This document shows, in pieces, positions 9,986 to 23,800 of a stretch of 64,000 bases of DNA. The DNA lies in assembly GCF_036711975.1 (NCBI RefSeq), contig NC_091975.1, positions 5,768,501-5,832,500 of the forward strand, read 5' to 3'. The position numbers and the translations under genes were made by a program. The DNA is from Onthophagus taurus (Eukaryota; Arthropoda; Insecta; Coleoptera; Scarabaeidae). Under the pieces are notes generated by a model that saw nothing but the letters and a program-made list of their open reading frames with translations, ran no database searches and was not told where the DNA came from. The first letter of the stretch is position 1. Every line of letters starts with the position of its first letter.

Positions 9986-12900
9986 TATCAAGATAAGCAA
10001 ATTATATAATTATCTTATCCATTATTATTTTTTGTAATTATATCTAATAAAAAGTATGTTTTAGTGCTGAATCTGGTTAATAAGAACGTTATTTTCTTTT
10101 TTCCATATAATGCAAAAGCGTTAATACAAATTACACCCACGTTGGTCGCGTTATAACCACACGAGTCACATTATTCAAGTTGTTATTGTTCTTGGGGAAA
10201 TTGCCTTTTCGGCGACCATTGCATAAACCCATAAATTTTTCCGAAGCAAAAGAAAATAACATAAAAATGAAATTCTTATTAAAAACATCGAAATGTTGTA
10301 AGCGACGGGAAAACGGTTAAGTTATAAATAGATTAGTTTATGAACCAAGAAACATTGAATCATTTATTCCCAAACAATTTACAATTCGTTGTGCCAGAAA
10401 AACTTGAGAATTCGGGCGCCAGTATTTGTACGAGTCAGTCATAAATATTAGCGTCGACAAGCGCGTAATAGCATCCATTTTACGACATTTAAAACATGCT
10501 TAAGCGAGCACCAAGTTGCTGGGTACAAATAAATAATTTATCAATGCGTGCTCGTTAAATTTTGAAATGTTTATTTACATTGACGTAAACATGCTGTTCG
10601 AAAAACAACCAAATCTCAATTTCAAAGTTAATTAATTTAAATCTCTTTTTGTTTAACTGTATTTGGTAACGGAAATCGGTGGGAACTTGATGGGAATTTG
10701 GGTCGATTTTGCGTCAGAGATTTTCCTAGTAATAATTAACAAGTTTAACACGAGTAAAATGCGCGAAATACATACAACTAGATACGTGAGCGTGCCAACG
10801 CGCGAATTTTTCACTGTTTCAATATCACGTCCGCACTCGACCGATAGAAATATCAATTAAAAACAGGTCGCGGCCCACGGACGATCACGTAAGAGAAATT
10901 CTTCGAAATGGTTCACGAACAATCAATTATTGTCGCCATTTATGATTGATTTATTCTTACTCCAAATCCATTTAGGATAACGGAAGTCCAACACTTCTAG
11001 TCTAAATCTAACACTTCAACTCCAACACTCATTGTACTTTCAACGATAACAACCATTCAAATCGAACACAACAAGAAAACAACTTTTTCTATACATATAA
11101 TTTTTATTTTTAAAATTTTCCATGATGATTTCTAGCTTTCCCGGTATTCCCCAAACACAAAACCCCCCATTGTTTCCGAACGACATCGACGTCTCGTGAG
11201 AGCCGTAACCGAAAACCGTACAAGATGCCACGAGATACACTCGAAATATCAAATTTCACCCGGTTCTACTGTAACGGCACTCACAAGACAAGACAAAACC
11301 AGACGCAGGAAGCCCACCGAGACGGTTATGACGTCCACCTACTTTGCGTTTAAGTTAATTACGGACTTAGATGTCCCGGACGAAGGCATAAACTACAAGG
11401 TAACCAGTAATGCACCCGAGAAAGGCGAGCAGTTATCGTTCGGGTACCGGCTTTATGTCTCAATAAGTTACCCCTTGACTATGTTTACGGACACTCGAGG
11501 ATTACCAAACCTCAAATTACCCTTTGGATAATTATTTCGACAAGCTATATAAAACTTATTTTGTTATCTGAGATAAGTAGAAAATGTAGAATTTAGTTGA
11601 ATTAAAAAAATTATTCTATGTTAATGAAATTCTTATTGAAATAAATTCCAAATAAGCTCAACAAATATAGCATAAAATTTATTTTAGTTACGGACGCAAT
11701 ATACATTAAATACATACGAATTTATGAAGAGAATTTCAAAAACTTCAGGCATCTCATAAGACTCAAAATATAACTAACTCTTGGTTATCAACCATTTAAT
11801 CCAATCTCATTCTCATTTCAATCCAATGCTAATTATGATGTGGTTAGATTTGTGTTAGATGTAGTGCGGAAGATTTTAGTTTGTTTTAGATATTAATGAG
11901 ATTGGGTTGGAACGTTTTGGATTGGATGGAAGTGAGGGTGAGGTTGAGTTGATTTAGATGAAAGTTTGACAGAAATAAGTTGCGGATAAAGTTGGATGAT
12001 AGTGAAGTTTTTAGATGCATGGAGTTGCGGTTGAGTTAATTGAAGTCGGATGAAAATTTGGAATTGCTATGTTTGCCTGAGAAAACAGAATTATCTGAAA
12101 TTAAGATTTTACTTAAATGTAATTAGTTGAGTTGGGTTGGGTTGGGTTACATGAAAAAAAACTCACCGATGACTTCTTTTTTCTTTACATCAATGCGCCT
12201 TTTTGCCAACTCTATCAATGTTAAAAGTCTTCAACCTAATTTTGCTACAATTCCACCTCAATATCACGTTGTTGTTAACTCTGCACAACGCAGTGCGTAC
12301 CTTATCTTAAACTAATTAATGCAACAAAAAGAAAATTTAGATTAAATCGGAAATAATTAAATTGGAGAGATATATTTAGTCTGGCAAATGAAATTGACTA
12401 GACTCAACAACCGGAATAATTGAACTAAGCATAATACGTTAAATTTACAGTATCGTATGGTTTCGACAGCTGCCACAACTTTGTATATCAAATTACTTGA
12501 CCAAAGACCTTGAACTCTACTTTAATGATACTAATTTAAGTCTAAACTTGACAAACAAAAAAAAATTCATCGCGTGTTGAATCAAGGAGACCTCCCGTTC
12601 TTCAGAGCACATTAGAAGAGCCCAAAGATTACTCCTTACTGACAAAAAGAAAACACCGGGATGTAATTAGCTCAGTTACGTTTCCATCACCTTATTTGTT
12701 TCTTATTTTATCATCTCTTCTTCCTCTTCGGCTCATCCTTCTTTCGTCTCGTTTTATTATTCACCTTCTTCTTCACATCCTCATTTTTTTCGTTTTAAAC
12801 TTTTTCTTCTTCGTCTTCTTCGGCGGTCTTCTTCTGACCATTGTTGTCTTTTACTGGTGAGTCGGCGGCACGTTCCCAAAACGAGCACGACGTCTCTGGC

Positions 12901-14827
12901 CATGAACCGGGTCGTCTCGTCGCGGCACTCTCAAAAGGCGAGGACGAGCCGACGGTGGCAGTGCTGAGCTGCTTTTCTACCGGCTGCGGCAACAGTTGCG
13001 AACGCACCTCGTCCGAAATAGCGCCCAACGATTCTTACCGTCTTCTAAAATCTCTTCGTTACGAAATGTTAAATAATCGTTGAGAACATCTTAAAGATTT
13101 TTGCGGTTTTTTTCATTTTGCGATTTTATTACAATCCGATTGCTAATCAGGATTGAGTATTAGAATAAGATTTTTTTTGTTTTTGATAGAGAGATTGAAA
13201 GAGGGGAATTCTCTGTATCTCTCCGGTAACACGAAGAAAACCAATCGCGACAGTGACAGTGACGCCGAGGAAGTGGCCCAAATCGGAAACAATGGACGTG
13301 TTTTGATTATCGTATTGATATGAAATTTATTGTGATTGAAATTAGATTAGTGTAAAGTTAAAAACATCTTTGTGTGTGCGTTTTATTTTGGGAAGATTTT
13401 TTTTTGGTAAATCATTGTACACAAACAGTTAATTATACAACGGGTTTAAATCCAACATTTACTTTTCTAATCACCGGGTTTCTTTTACTATCTCATTAAC
13501 AACTAAGTGATCAGGTGGGCAGTAATTTAATATTTAAATAACACTTCCTGTCCGCTTATACGAATATCATATTGCGTCATTCGAAACGTTTCAAATAATA
13601 TTCCATTCTGCACTTGATAATCTTGTGATTATTATTATTTTTTTTTGTGCAATTTTATTGTTACAAATTTTCTGTTTGCTCATCACCAACGTGATAAATT
13701 GACCATTATTCGAATCGTTGCATTGTCAAAAGTGTAAAAGCCGTGACAATCACGCATCATTCGTCGCAATTTCATAAACTAATAATAATTTATTTTTGAT
13801 AATAAATCAAAATATTTGTATAGAAATATTATATAGTAAGATTTTGGCAAAAATCCAAATTGAAGGGAAACCAATTGAGACGATCTAATAAGATTGTCGA
13901 TATGAAAAATCTTCGATTTTAGTGGAGATTGAGAAAACAATCCGAGAGGGTACTAAAAAGTTTGCAAACTGGAATTAATTTGGAATGTTGCCAAAAGAAA
14001 ATAGAAAGATTATGAAAAATTATTTATTTATTAATTTAATTTTAACTTATTTTATGCAATTTATCCCTACATTTATCACAGAGGCATTGTTGCATGTCTA
14101 CGTCCAATTTGGATAAGATTCAAGTCACTTTGTTTGATTTTTTGGTTGAGTCACCGACAATAAGCAGTAATTGTCCACCTATGTAATAATAAGTGCTACA
14201 TTATATCATCATAAATCACAACGAAAATCATTAATTAAAAATGAAATTTATCCGTAAATTGTGAGCGCATAAAACGAGTTTATTTATTGAACCACATAAC
14301 TTGAACGAGAAAAGCAAGTATCGTCCACGTCGATACAATTAGAAAGCCGATAATTTAAAGTAAACGTCGAAAGTGTCCGACTAATATTATATACAACCCT
14401 AGAATTGAACTCTGGGCTGTAAAATCCGGAATGCCGGACAGTTGAATACATCTATAAAACATTATTTTAGATACGATCCAAGTAAAGGGTCATAATTTAA
14501 ACCTATTGACAAGAAATTGTAACGATCCCTTTCATTTTTTTTTTTTTTTGATATATTTTTTTATGGTGAACAATTTCATACCAAAATTACAAATGCATAG
14601 CATTAATTATTCACGTTATTTCAGTGCAGCAATATTAACACGTATTTTATGTGAGCCAACCCGAAATATAACATGAACATATTGCAAAGTTGAACGTTTA
14701 ATAACTAACCGTTTGTGTGCAATCAAAATAAATTAGTTGCTATAATCACGTGACAACGTAACAATTTTAATTTATTTAGTGATGATTCGTAAAATGAATA
14801 TCAAAAGGGTGTAGGAACAACAAGAAA
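9986..14827. other. Intergenic region upstream of the second ADAMTS gene
   Basis: No coding exon recognised in 4.8 kb. Open frames at 11196-11531 (111 codons) and 12795-13083 (both strands) lie in slightly GC-richer islands but lack signal peptides, conserved motifs or splice context. The 12.8-13.3 kb island could be a promoter or 5' UTR exon of the ADAMTS gene, but nothing shows this directly. A short (TTGGG)n stretch is at about 12130. Confidence 0.4.
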
Positions 14828-17800
14828 ATGTTATCGCAAACTGTATGGATTTGCTTCGTTTCCACTTTGATTTTGGTTAAACCTCATCTAAGCGCAGCCG
14901 GGTTTTATAAGGGTAAGAATAAGATATAATTAAATATTCTTTCGTTTTAAAATTAAATTAAAAATACATAAAACCTGTCTCATAAACGTTTTATAACTCA
15001 ATAACTTAATCAATTATATTTTTACGATAACTGTTCGTAGAAAATGGGAAAAAAATCTTGGTCGCATTAGCATTCGTCTGGTTTGTTAGAAAACAGCCGT
15101 CAACATAAATCTAGAATTTTCTACGCCATTTTTAATAGTCGATTATTAATCGAAACGGGTGTGTTTAAATTACAAAGAAAGAATCAGGAAAAAAATAACT
15201 ATCCGCTTGCATAACGCGTAAATTATCGCTTTGGGCGGAGTCGCGTTTGCATATAAACACGTAAACAACTTCAAACGATCAAAGGCGAGTTTTTCACACC
15301 GTAATTTATGCCATTACCCTATCCCGAGGTGAATTGTGGGCCCCACCAGTGACCAATCAGAGTACAAGAGGTGTTTCCTGCGACGTTTCATCACGTTTTC
15401 CCATTCGCCGTTTTCTGTTAACCTGACATTTTTCACCATGATCTCAATTGGGGACAGATCCTCAAGAAGGAACTCCCGGATTCCTTTCTATTAATAAGAC
15501 CATTTATGCTGCTAATTAAAGAAGCCTATTGCTGTATTTACTGCCGACTCTATAAATACTTCGGGGGCACGTCGGTTTCGGAGTGTCCCGTTTCAGACGC
15601 TTTGCCAAACCTAAAACACTTCGAAATCGTTCGCGATTAAAAGTACTTTCAAGGGCCTACATCAATGATTAGTCAAATTTTATATATAATATTAACTTTT
15701 TTTCAATTCAAGTTCCACTTCGCACTTTAACTTAGTTAAAACTACCGGTTTCGATTTAAACAATCTTCAGGATAATATTTCATTTGACTGAAATCCTGTA
15801 TTCGCTATATTCTGTGTTAACAGAAAGTTGCAGATAGGTTCTCGCTGTATTATGTGTTATCTAGTTTTAGATGTAACATGTTTTGATTAAGATGCTCCGA
15901 AGATGTCAGAATGTTCTCTGGTATATTGACCGACTACCAGGTTGGTTATCCACATAGATCTAGGTCCAGATCAACGTTTTCAGCTCAATACTCTAATTCT
16001 TCGAAGACTGGTTGTGTCAAAACCTAGAATTTTGACTGATTAAAAATTTTCTGACTGCATCAAATATTCGGTAATAATTCTACAAACAGTATTCTTTCCA
16101 CATCTTAGCTCCATTAACTTCATTCCCACCGTTCTTAGTTACTGCTTTATTCTCTTTGTTTCTGCCTTCAGCTTTACTTCGACCTTCAATGAGTCTATTA
16201 CCTGGGTTTTGCGCCTCTTCATCACCTATTCTATGACTTTGCATTCCAGCTCCATTTTGGAAAAAAAGGTTAGGATTTAAGAAATCAAACTTTTTTAAGG
16301 TTATAAAGTAAGATTTAACCTTTATTTTGTTGAAAATTTTAAGTTTCTGAGTTTTCGTTTCGTTGATTTAAATTTTAAACTTAATCTAAAACTGTTAATT
16401 TTATATAAAATGTGTCTGGTCTATTGTTTAGTCTATTAAAAACGATATCTTTCAGCAGTTCATGTTATTCAAAGGGTCAATTTGCTCAGCACGATTATCG
16501 ATTCCTGTAAAGCTTTTCAGGTTTCAAAAGATTTTTGTTCAAACGCATAATTGAATAGTTGTTCATTTTCCACTAACAAATTTTGCATGTTGTGTCCATT
16601 AAAACAAAAATGTAATGCAGGTATTATAACTTCTAGTTTATTTTGAATATCCCCATTTTTTTGTTATAATTTCTCTGGCAGTTTATGTGGCCATTATAAT
16701 TTCTATTAAAGTTATTACTTATCCTTGCGTCGTTATGTGTAGACGATTTATCTTCAGAAGGTAGTGGAGATAACCATCTACTCGGAAGATAAACCTGGCT
16801 TATGCTTCAATAAACTCAAATCTCCATTTTAATTCAATTGAATGAAATGAATTTTACCATAAATTAAAACTTATTACAATTTTTGAATTTAATTTCATGC
16901 ACTTATATCGATGATGTAAACTGTAGATTGTATTTAAGCCGTTCCAAACTTATATTTATGATAAAGGAAATTATAAACCATTTAAAATAATAACTTCCCC
17001 AAACTTTTATAACGTAAAGGAAGATAAGTTCGTTTAAGTTATTAAAAGATTTGAAAATCGGGAATATATATATAGAGAGAGAGTTTTCGATTCATTTTCA
17101 TTTTCGGTAGAATGAACGGTTAAATTGATTGAGTTAAAATTAATGGAAGAGACGATCTCAAAAGGAGCAGTAAAGCCGAGACTAATTGAGTGGAAATTCG
17201 AGGAAACACTGCGGAAAAATGCGAAGAACAAGACGACAGGGATTTGAAGGGAGGAAATATTCGTTTTAAAGATACGTTTTAATTCTGTTAATTATAAATA
17301 ATTCCGTTGATTATAAAAAAATGGAAAATGACGAGTTTTATGTTTGAAAAGGACGCGGATATTGTGGAAATATTTGGGCGCCTGGCGCCCGCGATTAAAC
17401 CAAATAGTCATTAGCCGTTTAAATATTTATATTTTCGGACGGTTTGTTTTGTTCGAATTCGTTAGCAAGATTCCTACGTATTTTTGTCTGGTTGCTAAGA
17501 ATTCGGGTCACCGAGAGAGGACTTTTTAATAACCACTTTATGACGGCTAAAGAAACGCTCGGTCCCTCCCATTTATTAGCTAAATTAGCTCAGTAAATTT
17601 CACAGACTTTTGGGCCCTATTAAGTAATATTGCTAAAGCTCACAATTTATTACCCTCTTCATCTAAAATTATACATCATCGCAAAAGGATTAAACTTCCT
17701 TTCGTTTTATTTTCGTAAAAATATTACATCAAGGGTAATTGCTAATATTTTAACGATTTATGTTAGTAATTTTCGGAGACATACATTTTACTAGCTAAAA

Positions 17801-20800
17801 TGTAAAGATCATCGTTGATAAATAAACCTTGAAAAAAGAAACATCGAACATTCTCCGGATTATATTTAGAAATTCTTCAAGCTTAGTTACATCTACGACG
17901 ACTTTAGAAAATCAGATAATACCCATACCATGTTCACAAAGACGACGAACACGAGGAGTAGCAGTACAAAGTAAAGTGTCTCGGAGTTACTAAATCAAAT
18001 TTTACAAACCCTTTGAAAAGAACAAAACTATACCGTAAATTCGTCCTCCACTTACATTAACGTCAATTAAAAGGTCGCTAAGCTGCGATTTACGAGCAGT
18101 AAAATTAATTAAAATTTCAACAAAAACGCAATTCAAATCGTGATCATAAAAGTAACGAACGTCCGTGGCGGCTTCACGTTATATTCAATTTTAGAACTTT
18201 TTTTCCATCTTTTTCTGCGTCGTCCCATGTATAATGCAGTTTCTTGGATAAGAAAACGAAAACCGGCTACCACGTAATATTTATGAGTCGTATTAACATC
18301 GCGTAACTGCGTGTTGTCTGTATATTTAATTTCTATGACGGTTCTTCTAAGTAATTCTAACCTTAGAAGGTTTGCTTAGGGATAAATAAAAAAATTTTTA
18401 AAGATTCGAAAATCTTATTAGTGTTGACAAGAAAATAAATCTTGATAAAACCCACTTAAACAATTTGATTTATACCTTTCATTTAAGAAAAAAACACACA
18501 CCCATCTAATGGATTTAAGGCGCTATATGCAAAAGCCGGTCTATAGAAGCTGTCTCTTCTTTGCCCTTTTAGAACGACCGATGGTATTATTCAATAACGA
18601 TTATCCTCGATAAATTGTCGCTTTCACGCAAACTAAACACTATACTTCTTCGCGCTTCGAGATTCGCTGCCTTCAGGAAGCAGTTTCCTTCTATATAGCG
18701 GAGTGGGTTCTTTAAGCTAGGGTTCTTCATACTCTCTTGAACTTATTACACCGAGCTAAAACTTGTATAATCTTTTTTTTGTCGGTCACGCCATGTTGTA
18801 TTTCTGCAACTCAATACTTAATGACCACCAGCCTCGGCAACTCCCATTCCTGGTTTAGAACGGCGTTTTCCACGGTCCGCCGATCTCCTGCTACCACTTG
18901 GAGGCCATTGTGGGAGTTACAAATCTCTGGACAGCGTTTAATTGGTGTTAAGACCGTGTGAATAAGTAATAAGATTGCAAATTTATGTATTAAGATCTTT
19001 TCTAAGCTTAAAAGCTTTCTAACGAATTTCTCGAAACGCATAAATAGGATGTAGTTAGGTTTTGTAATCTAATTGAAGTCTAAATCTCCTTCTTTAAAGA
19101 GAAATAAACATTAATTTTTTAAATATTTTAAAAAATTTTCATTAGATTAGGTGTTTAATTAATATTAGGTTAAAACAAAAAATATTTTCTTACAAAATTA
19201 CTGAAAAAAAAAAGTTTTGAAGCACCATCGATACAAAACTTAAATGGATTTCAAGAATGCGCGACTTGATATCATATCGTATACCAAAACGAAGCAGTTA
19301 TCAGCTATATTAAGACTAATTAAGCCGAGGTAGCTTGCGGCCGAATGGATACCAAAGCTGATTTTAGGGATGCGTGCTTAATTAAGCTGAGGTTACTTGT
19401 GGCTGAGGCACTACATTGATACCTAAAGTCAAGTTGGAATACAAGATGAAATTTTACACTAAGATTACAGTTGATGATAGTCTCCAAGCTGCAGAGGTAG
19501 CTTTGTATTGTACCACTGTGCTCTATTCTGATCTTTCATTAAAAATGAGGAAATCAATATTAATAAAATATTATGAAAAGCATAATCTAAAATCTGGATC
19601 TACCTATATATGTTGCTAAAAACCCTACACGCCACCGCATTCAAAGAATTCCAATTGGATCTTCTACATTATACCAAAAACAACTATTAGTACAAAAAAA
19701 AAGTTGTTACTTCTAAAGCATGTAAAGAAAATTATATATCCTTTGTAACGCTTTCCGGGTTTTCCCTTTATTGTTGGAATGGTCGGACGTAATCGATATC
19801 AGTATGCAATTAATCTTGAGTTACTCAAGCAATGATAATTCACTCATCAACTATTGGCTAGCCATTCCTTGATGTTTGGCACAAATTACAACCCGTCTTC
19901 CAACTATCCATAATTAACGTCAAACAAATAGAGGTGCTAAGTTGGGTTCAATCATGAAATATTATTTTGATAATAATTTGTATCAACGTTATGATTCTGG
20001 TTAATGATTAAATGATTTTAAACAGCATATTTTAATCATTTTCTGTGATGACTACAAAAACACTGTAAGAATTTAATATGGATTGGATATAACTTTATGG
20101 CGGTTCTGTTGAGATAAATAGTATCTGTTCTTTTGGGCAAAAAACAGATCTGAGTTAAGAATATTGCTAACGATGCCAATAGTTATCATTAACCCTTTGT
20201 GTCCCGACGGTACTTTAAAGTACCGGTAGTTTTAAACACTCATTTTAAAAAGAAAGCATTGAGCTTTAATTTAAAATAAGTCTCATTCCTTTATTTCAAT
20301 AAACACGGCTTCCAGAAATTTTTAAATTAGCATCATTTTTGACACTTATAGGTTATACGAAAATGTAAATTTTGTTTGAACATTCTTTTTCTCAATATTT
20401 TTCCAATCCAACCCAACAATTATTATACATCATTTGAAAGAAAAAGCTTTGAGCTTTAATTTCAAATAAGTTTCATTCCTTAATTTCAATAAATACGGCT
20501 TTTAGGAGTTTTTAAATTTGTTTCATTTTTGACACTTTTAGGTTATACGAAAATGTAAGTTTTATTTCAACATTCTTTTCTTAATATTTTTCTGATCCAA
20601 CCCAACGATTATTATAGATCCTTTTAAAGAGAAAGCTTTGAGCTTTAATTTAGAATAAGTCTCATTCCTTAATTTCAATAAACACGGCTTCCAGAAATTT
20701 TTAAATTAGCATCATTTTTGACACTTATAGGTTATACGAAAATGTAAATTTTGTTTGAACATTCTTTTTCTCAATATTTTTCCAAACCAACCCAACAATT

Positions 20801-23800
20801 ATTATACATCATTTTAAAGAGAAAGCTTTGAGCTTTAATTTAAAATAAGTTTCATTCCTTAATTTCAATAAATACGGCTTTTAGGAGTTTTTAAATTAGC
20901 ATCATTTTTAACACTTTTAGGTTATACGAAAATGTAAGTTTTATTTCAACATTCTTTTTCTTAATATTTTTCTGATTCAACCCAACGATTATTATAGATC
21001 ATTTTAAAGAGAAAGCTTTAAGCTTTAATTTCAAATAAGTTTCATTCCCTAATTTCAATAAATACGGCTTTCAGGAATTTTTAAATTAGCATCTTTTCTG
21101 ACACTTTTAGGTTATACGAAAATGTAAGTTTTGTTTCAACATTTTTTTTCGTAATATTTTTCCAATCTATCCCATCAATTATTATACATCATTTTAAAAA
21201 GAAAGCTTTGAGCTTTAATTTAAAATAAGTTTCATTCCTTAATTTCAATAAATACGGCCTCAAGGAATTTTTAAACTACCATCTTTTTTGACATTATACA
21301 CACATACTCTTTTTCTCAATATTTTTCTAATTCAACCCAACGATTATTATACAACGATTTAAACAGAAAGCTTTAAGCTTCAATTTAAAATAAGTTTTAT
21401 TTCTTAATTTCAATAAACACGGCTTCTAGGAATTTTTGAATTAGCATCTTTTTTGACACTTACAATTAGATTATGCAAAAATGTTAGTTTTTGCTCAATA
21501 TTGCTGTAGCTACAGGTCTGATAAATAAATATTCAAATTTACTGCGTCCACGAAAATGTCGTGGCGGAACTTCAAAGGAAAGAGGAAGTTGTGGAAACTG
21601 TTCTGCCAAAGCTAGACCCCACTCAAAATGTACTGCGTTTATTTATGTTGTAATGAAAGAAAGATCTGTTTTTCTGAATATCATAATGTGATTTACCTAA
21701 AGCAAGCGTTACTTATTTTCTAACGTCATAAAGAATGTATTATTTTTATATTGACAATAAAAGTTTTTGTTTACTGCAACATCACTAAAATATATTTTAT
21801 AATACCTGATGGTACTCTCAAGTACCATTATCCCCCTGGAATGGGGGATTGCATGTTTTGCTCAAATTGATTCCAAAGGCCTTCACTGAGTGTATTTTGA
21901 TAGCGTTTTAATTCTGTCACAAAGTTTCAACTTCTTGGGACACAAAGGGTTAAATAATAATCGTAATAAAAAAAATTTAATTTTATGTTATAGAGTTTTG
22001 TTCGAGATCGATCAGTTTCACACATGGTAATTGAGCCTTTAAGAAAGAACAACGGTTAATGGTCGGCTCGATTCAACACGCAACCATTAGCATTCTCCGT
22101 TTATTGGATTGACACGAGTGGTCGCTTAACGAACAACTACTTGTCAAATAGATACCATCACCGGTTGTTGAATATAAATTATTAATCGTTTACAAATTAT
22201 GTTTAAATAATAATAACTTTAAATACAGATCGAAAATTAATAGGAAATCAAATATTATTAGATCATAACGATTTTATATTGAAGGTTGTGCATTAACTGA
22301 AATTAATGTTAGGTCGTTTAATAAGGAAAAATGATAACTTTATCACACCTGCCCATACGAATTAGTCGATTTGCATTCGCCTAATTGAGACCACACGTTT
22401 ATCATAAAATTAACACCGACCACGAACGCTCAAGTCGAGTCGATTTATCGAGGATACTTCGATGCTGTCGTTAAGTTAATTAATGTTCCGGCGTACAGGT
22501 AATTACGTTCGTTTGATATATAAATATAAAGAGAATATAAAAACCTTTTCGAACCGCAGAGAGCGCAACCATAGAAGGAACCTTTAATTGCCACAAACAA
22601 TTACAAATAAATGATTGAGAGTCAAAACGATTTGTACTGCTTGTGCCGGGTTATTTATGGCATCTACTATGTTGGTGTAAGTTTGCGACACGAGTTAATG
22701 GTTTGGAGTGGTTATATGGTTTAGGTATTGATGCAATAGTGGATATACATTGTACAATTCCCCTTGCGTAAAAATTATTTTAATTGATTAATAGACATTC
22801 ATTAAAAAGCTCTTTCAAATTTTTTAAGCTAACTTCATTAAAATTGAATGTCCCATTGTTTGTGGAATTCAACTGAAACTACAATAAACCGTTATTGTTT
22901 CGAAATTTAGAATCCTCTAATCGCATCTGTGAATTGATCGAAATATTATGAGAAAATGTATTTCATGTAACTACACGTTAAGTTAAAAGTGGCAATTAAA
23001 ACACAAACACGCTATCGTAAATCTCAAATAGACGTGTTGTGTGCAAGTTTACGCCTCGATTGCTATTGGTAACGGTTTAAGTATCTGGATAGTTATTGGA
23101 TAAGTAAAGTTATTGCTTGAACACGCTACATAGTTGTAAAATTTTTAAATCAACCATATTAGATAAAAAAAGTAATAAGAATTTAGTTGGTAAGTTAATG
23201 AACGAAACCTTTCATAGTTATAAATTGGCGTTTCAAATGTGATAAATTTCCTTGTTAAAAGGTCAACAATAGATTGATAGCTAGTATGACATCGGCTTCT
23301 TGGGCGTTTAATGGCGCAGAAATCGCAACCGAGTGGACTTATCACTCCCCTGACCATAAATATGCGGATCTCGGCTTCCTTTACGTTGTCGTTGCGTAAG
23401 ATTTATCTACGTATCGCCGTAAACCAACACCACGTTTTTGCATAACGCGGTATTTACCTCTCAAGAACGTTAAACCACAAGTATGTGAAGAACTCAAACG
23501 ACAAAATTTTCTTATAGGATTGGGTTTATTCCCATAAAGAGAAAACAATCAGACTTCAGTTACATCTTTAAAGACCCTTACACACGCGATGTTGAAACGA
23601 CTTCATCGAGTTTGATGTAAACGATTTACGGTTCCATAAATGATTCATATAAATAAAGTGGAGACGTAAAAGTCTAATGGGGGGGGCGCCCCCTTGGAAA
23701 ATCATCGACGTCGCGTCGTCGGTTCTTATTTACGACTAGAACGCAGCCGGAGAGTAAATCAGCGACTAACCGCCCGACGACCAGGGCTCATGAATACGCG

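Noticed and set aside
11196-11531. 111-codon ORF
   Set aside because: In a GC-richer patch where long frames occur by chance; no domain, helix or splice context.
12795-13083. Overlapping frames on both strands
   Set aside because: Low-complexity TTCTTC and GC-rich sequence gives open frames on both strands; neither has support. Possibly regulatory or 5' UTR, but not shown.
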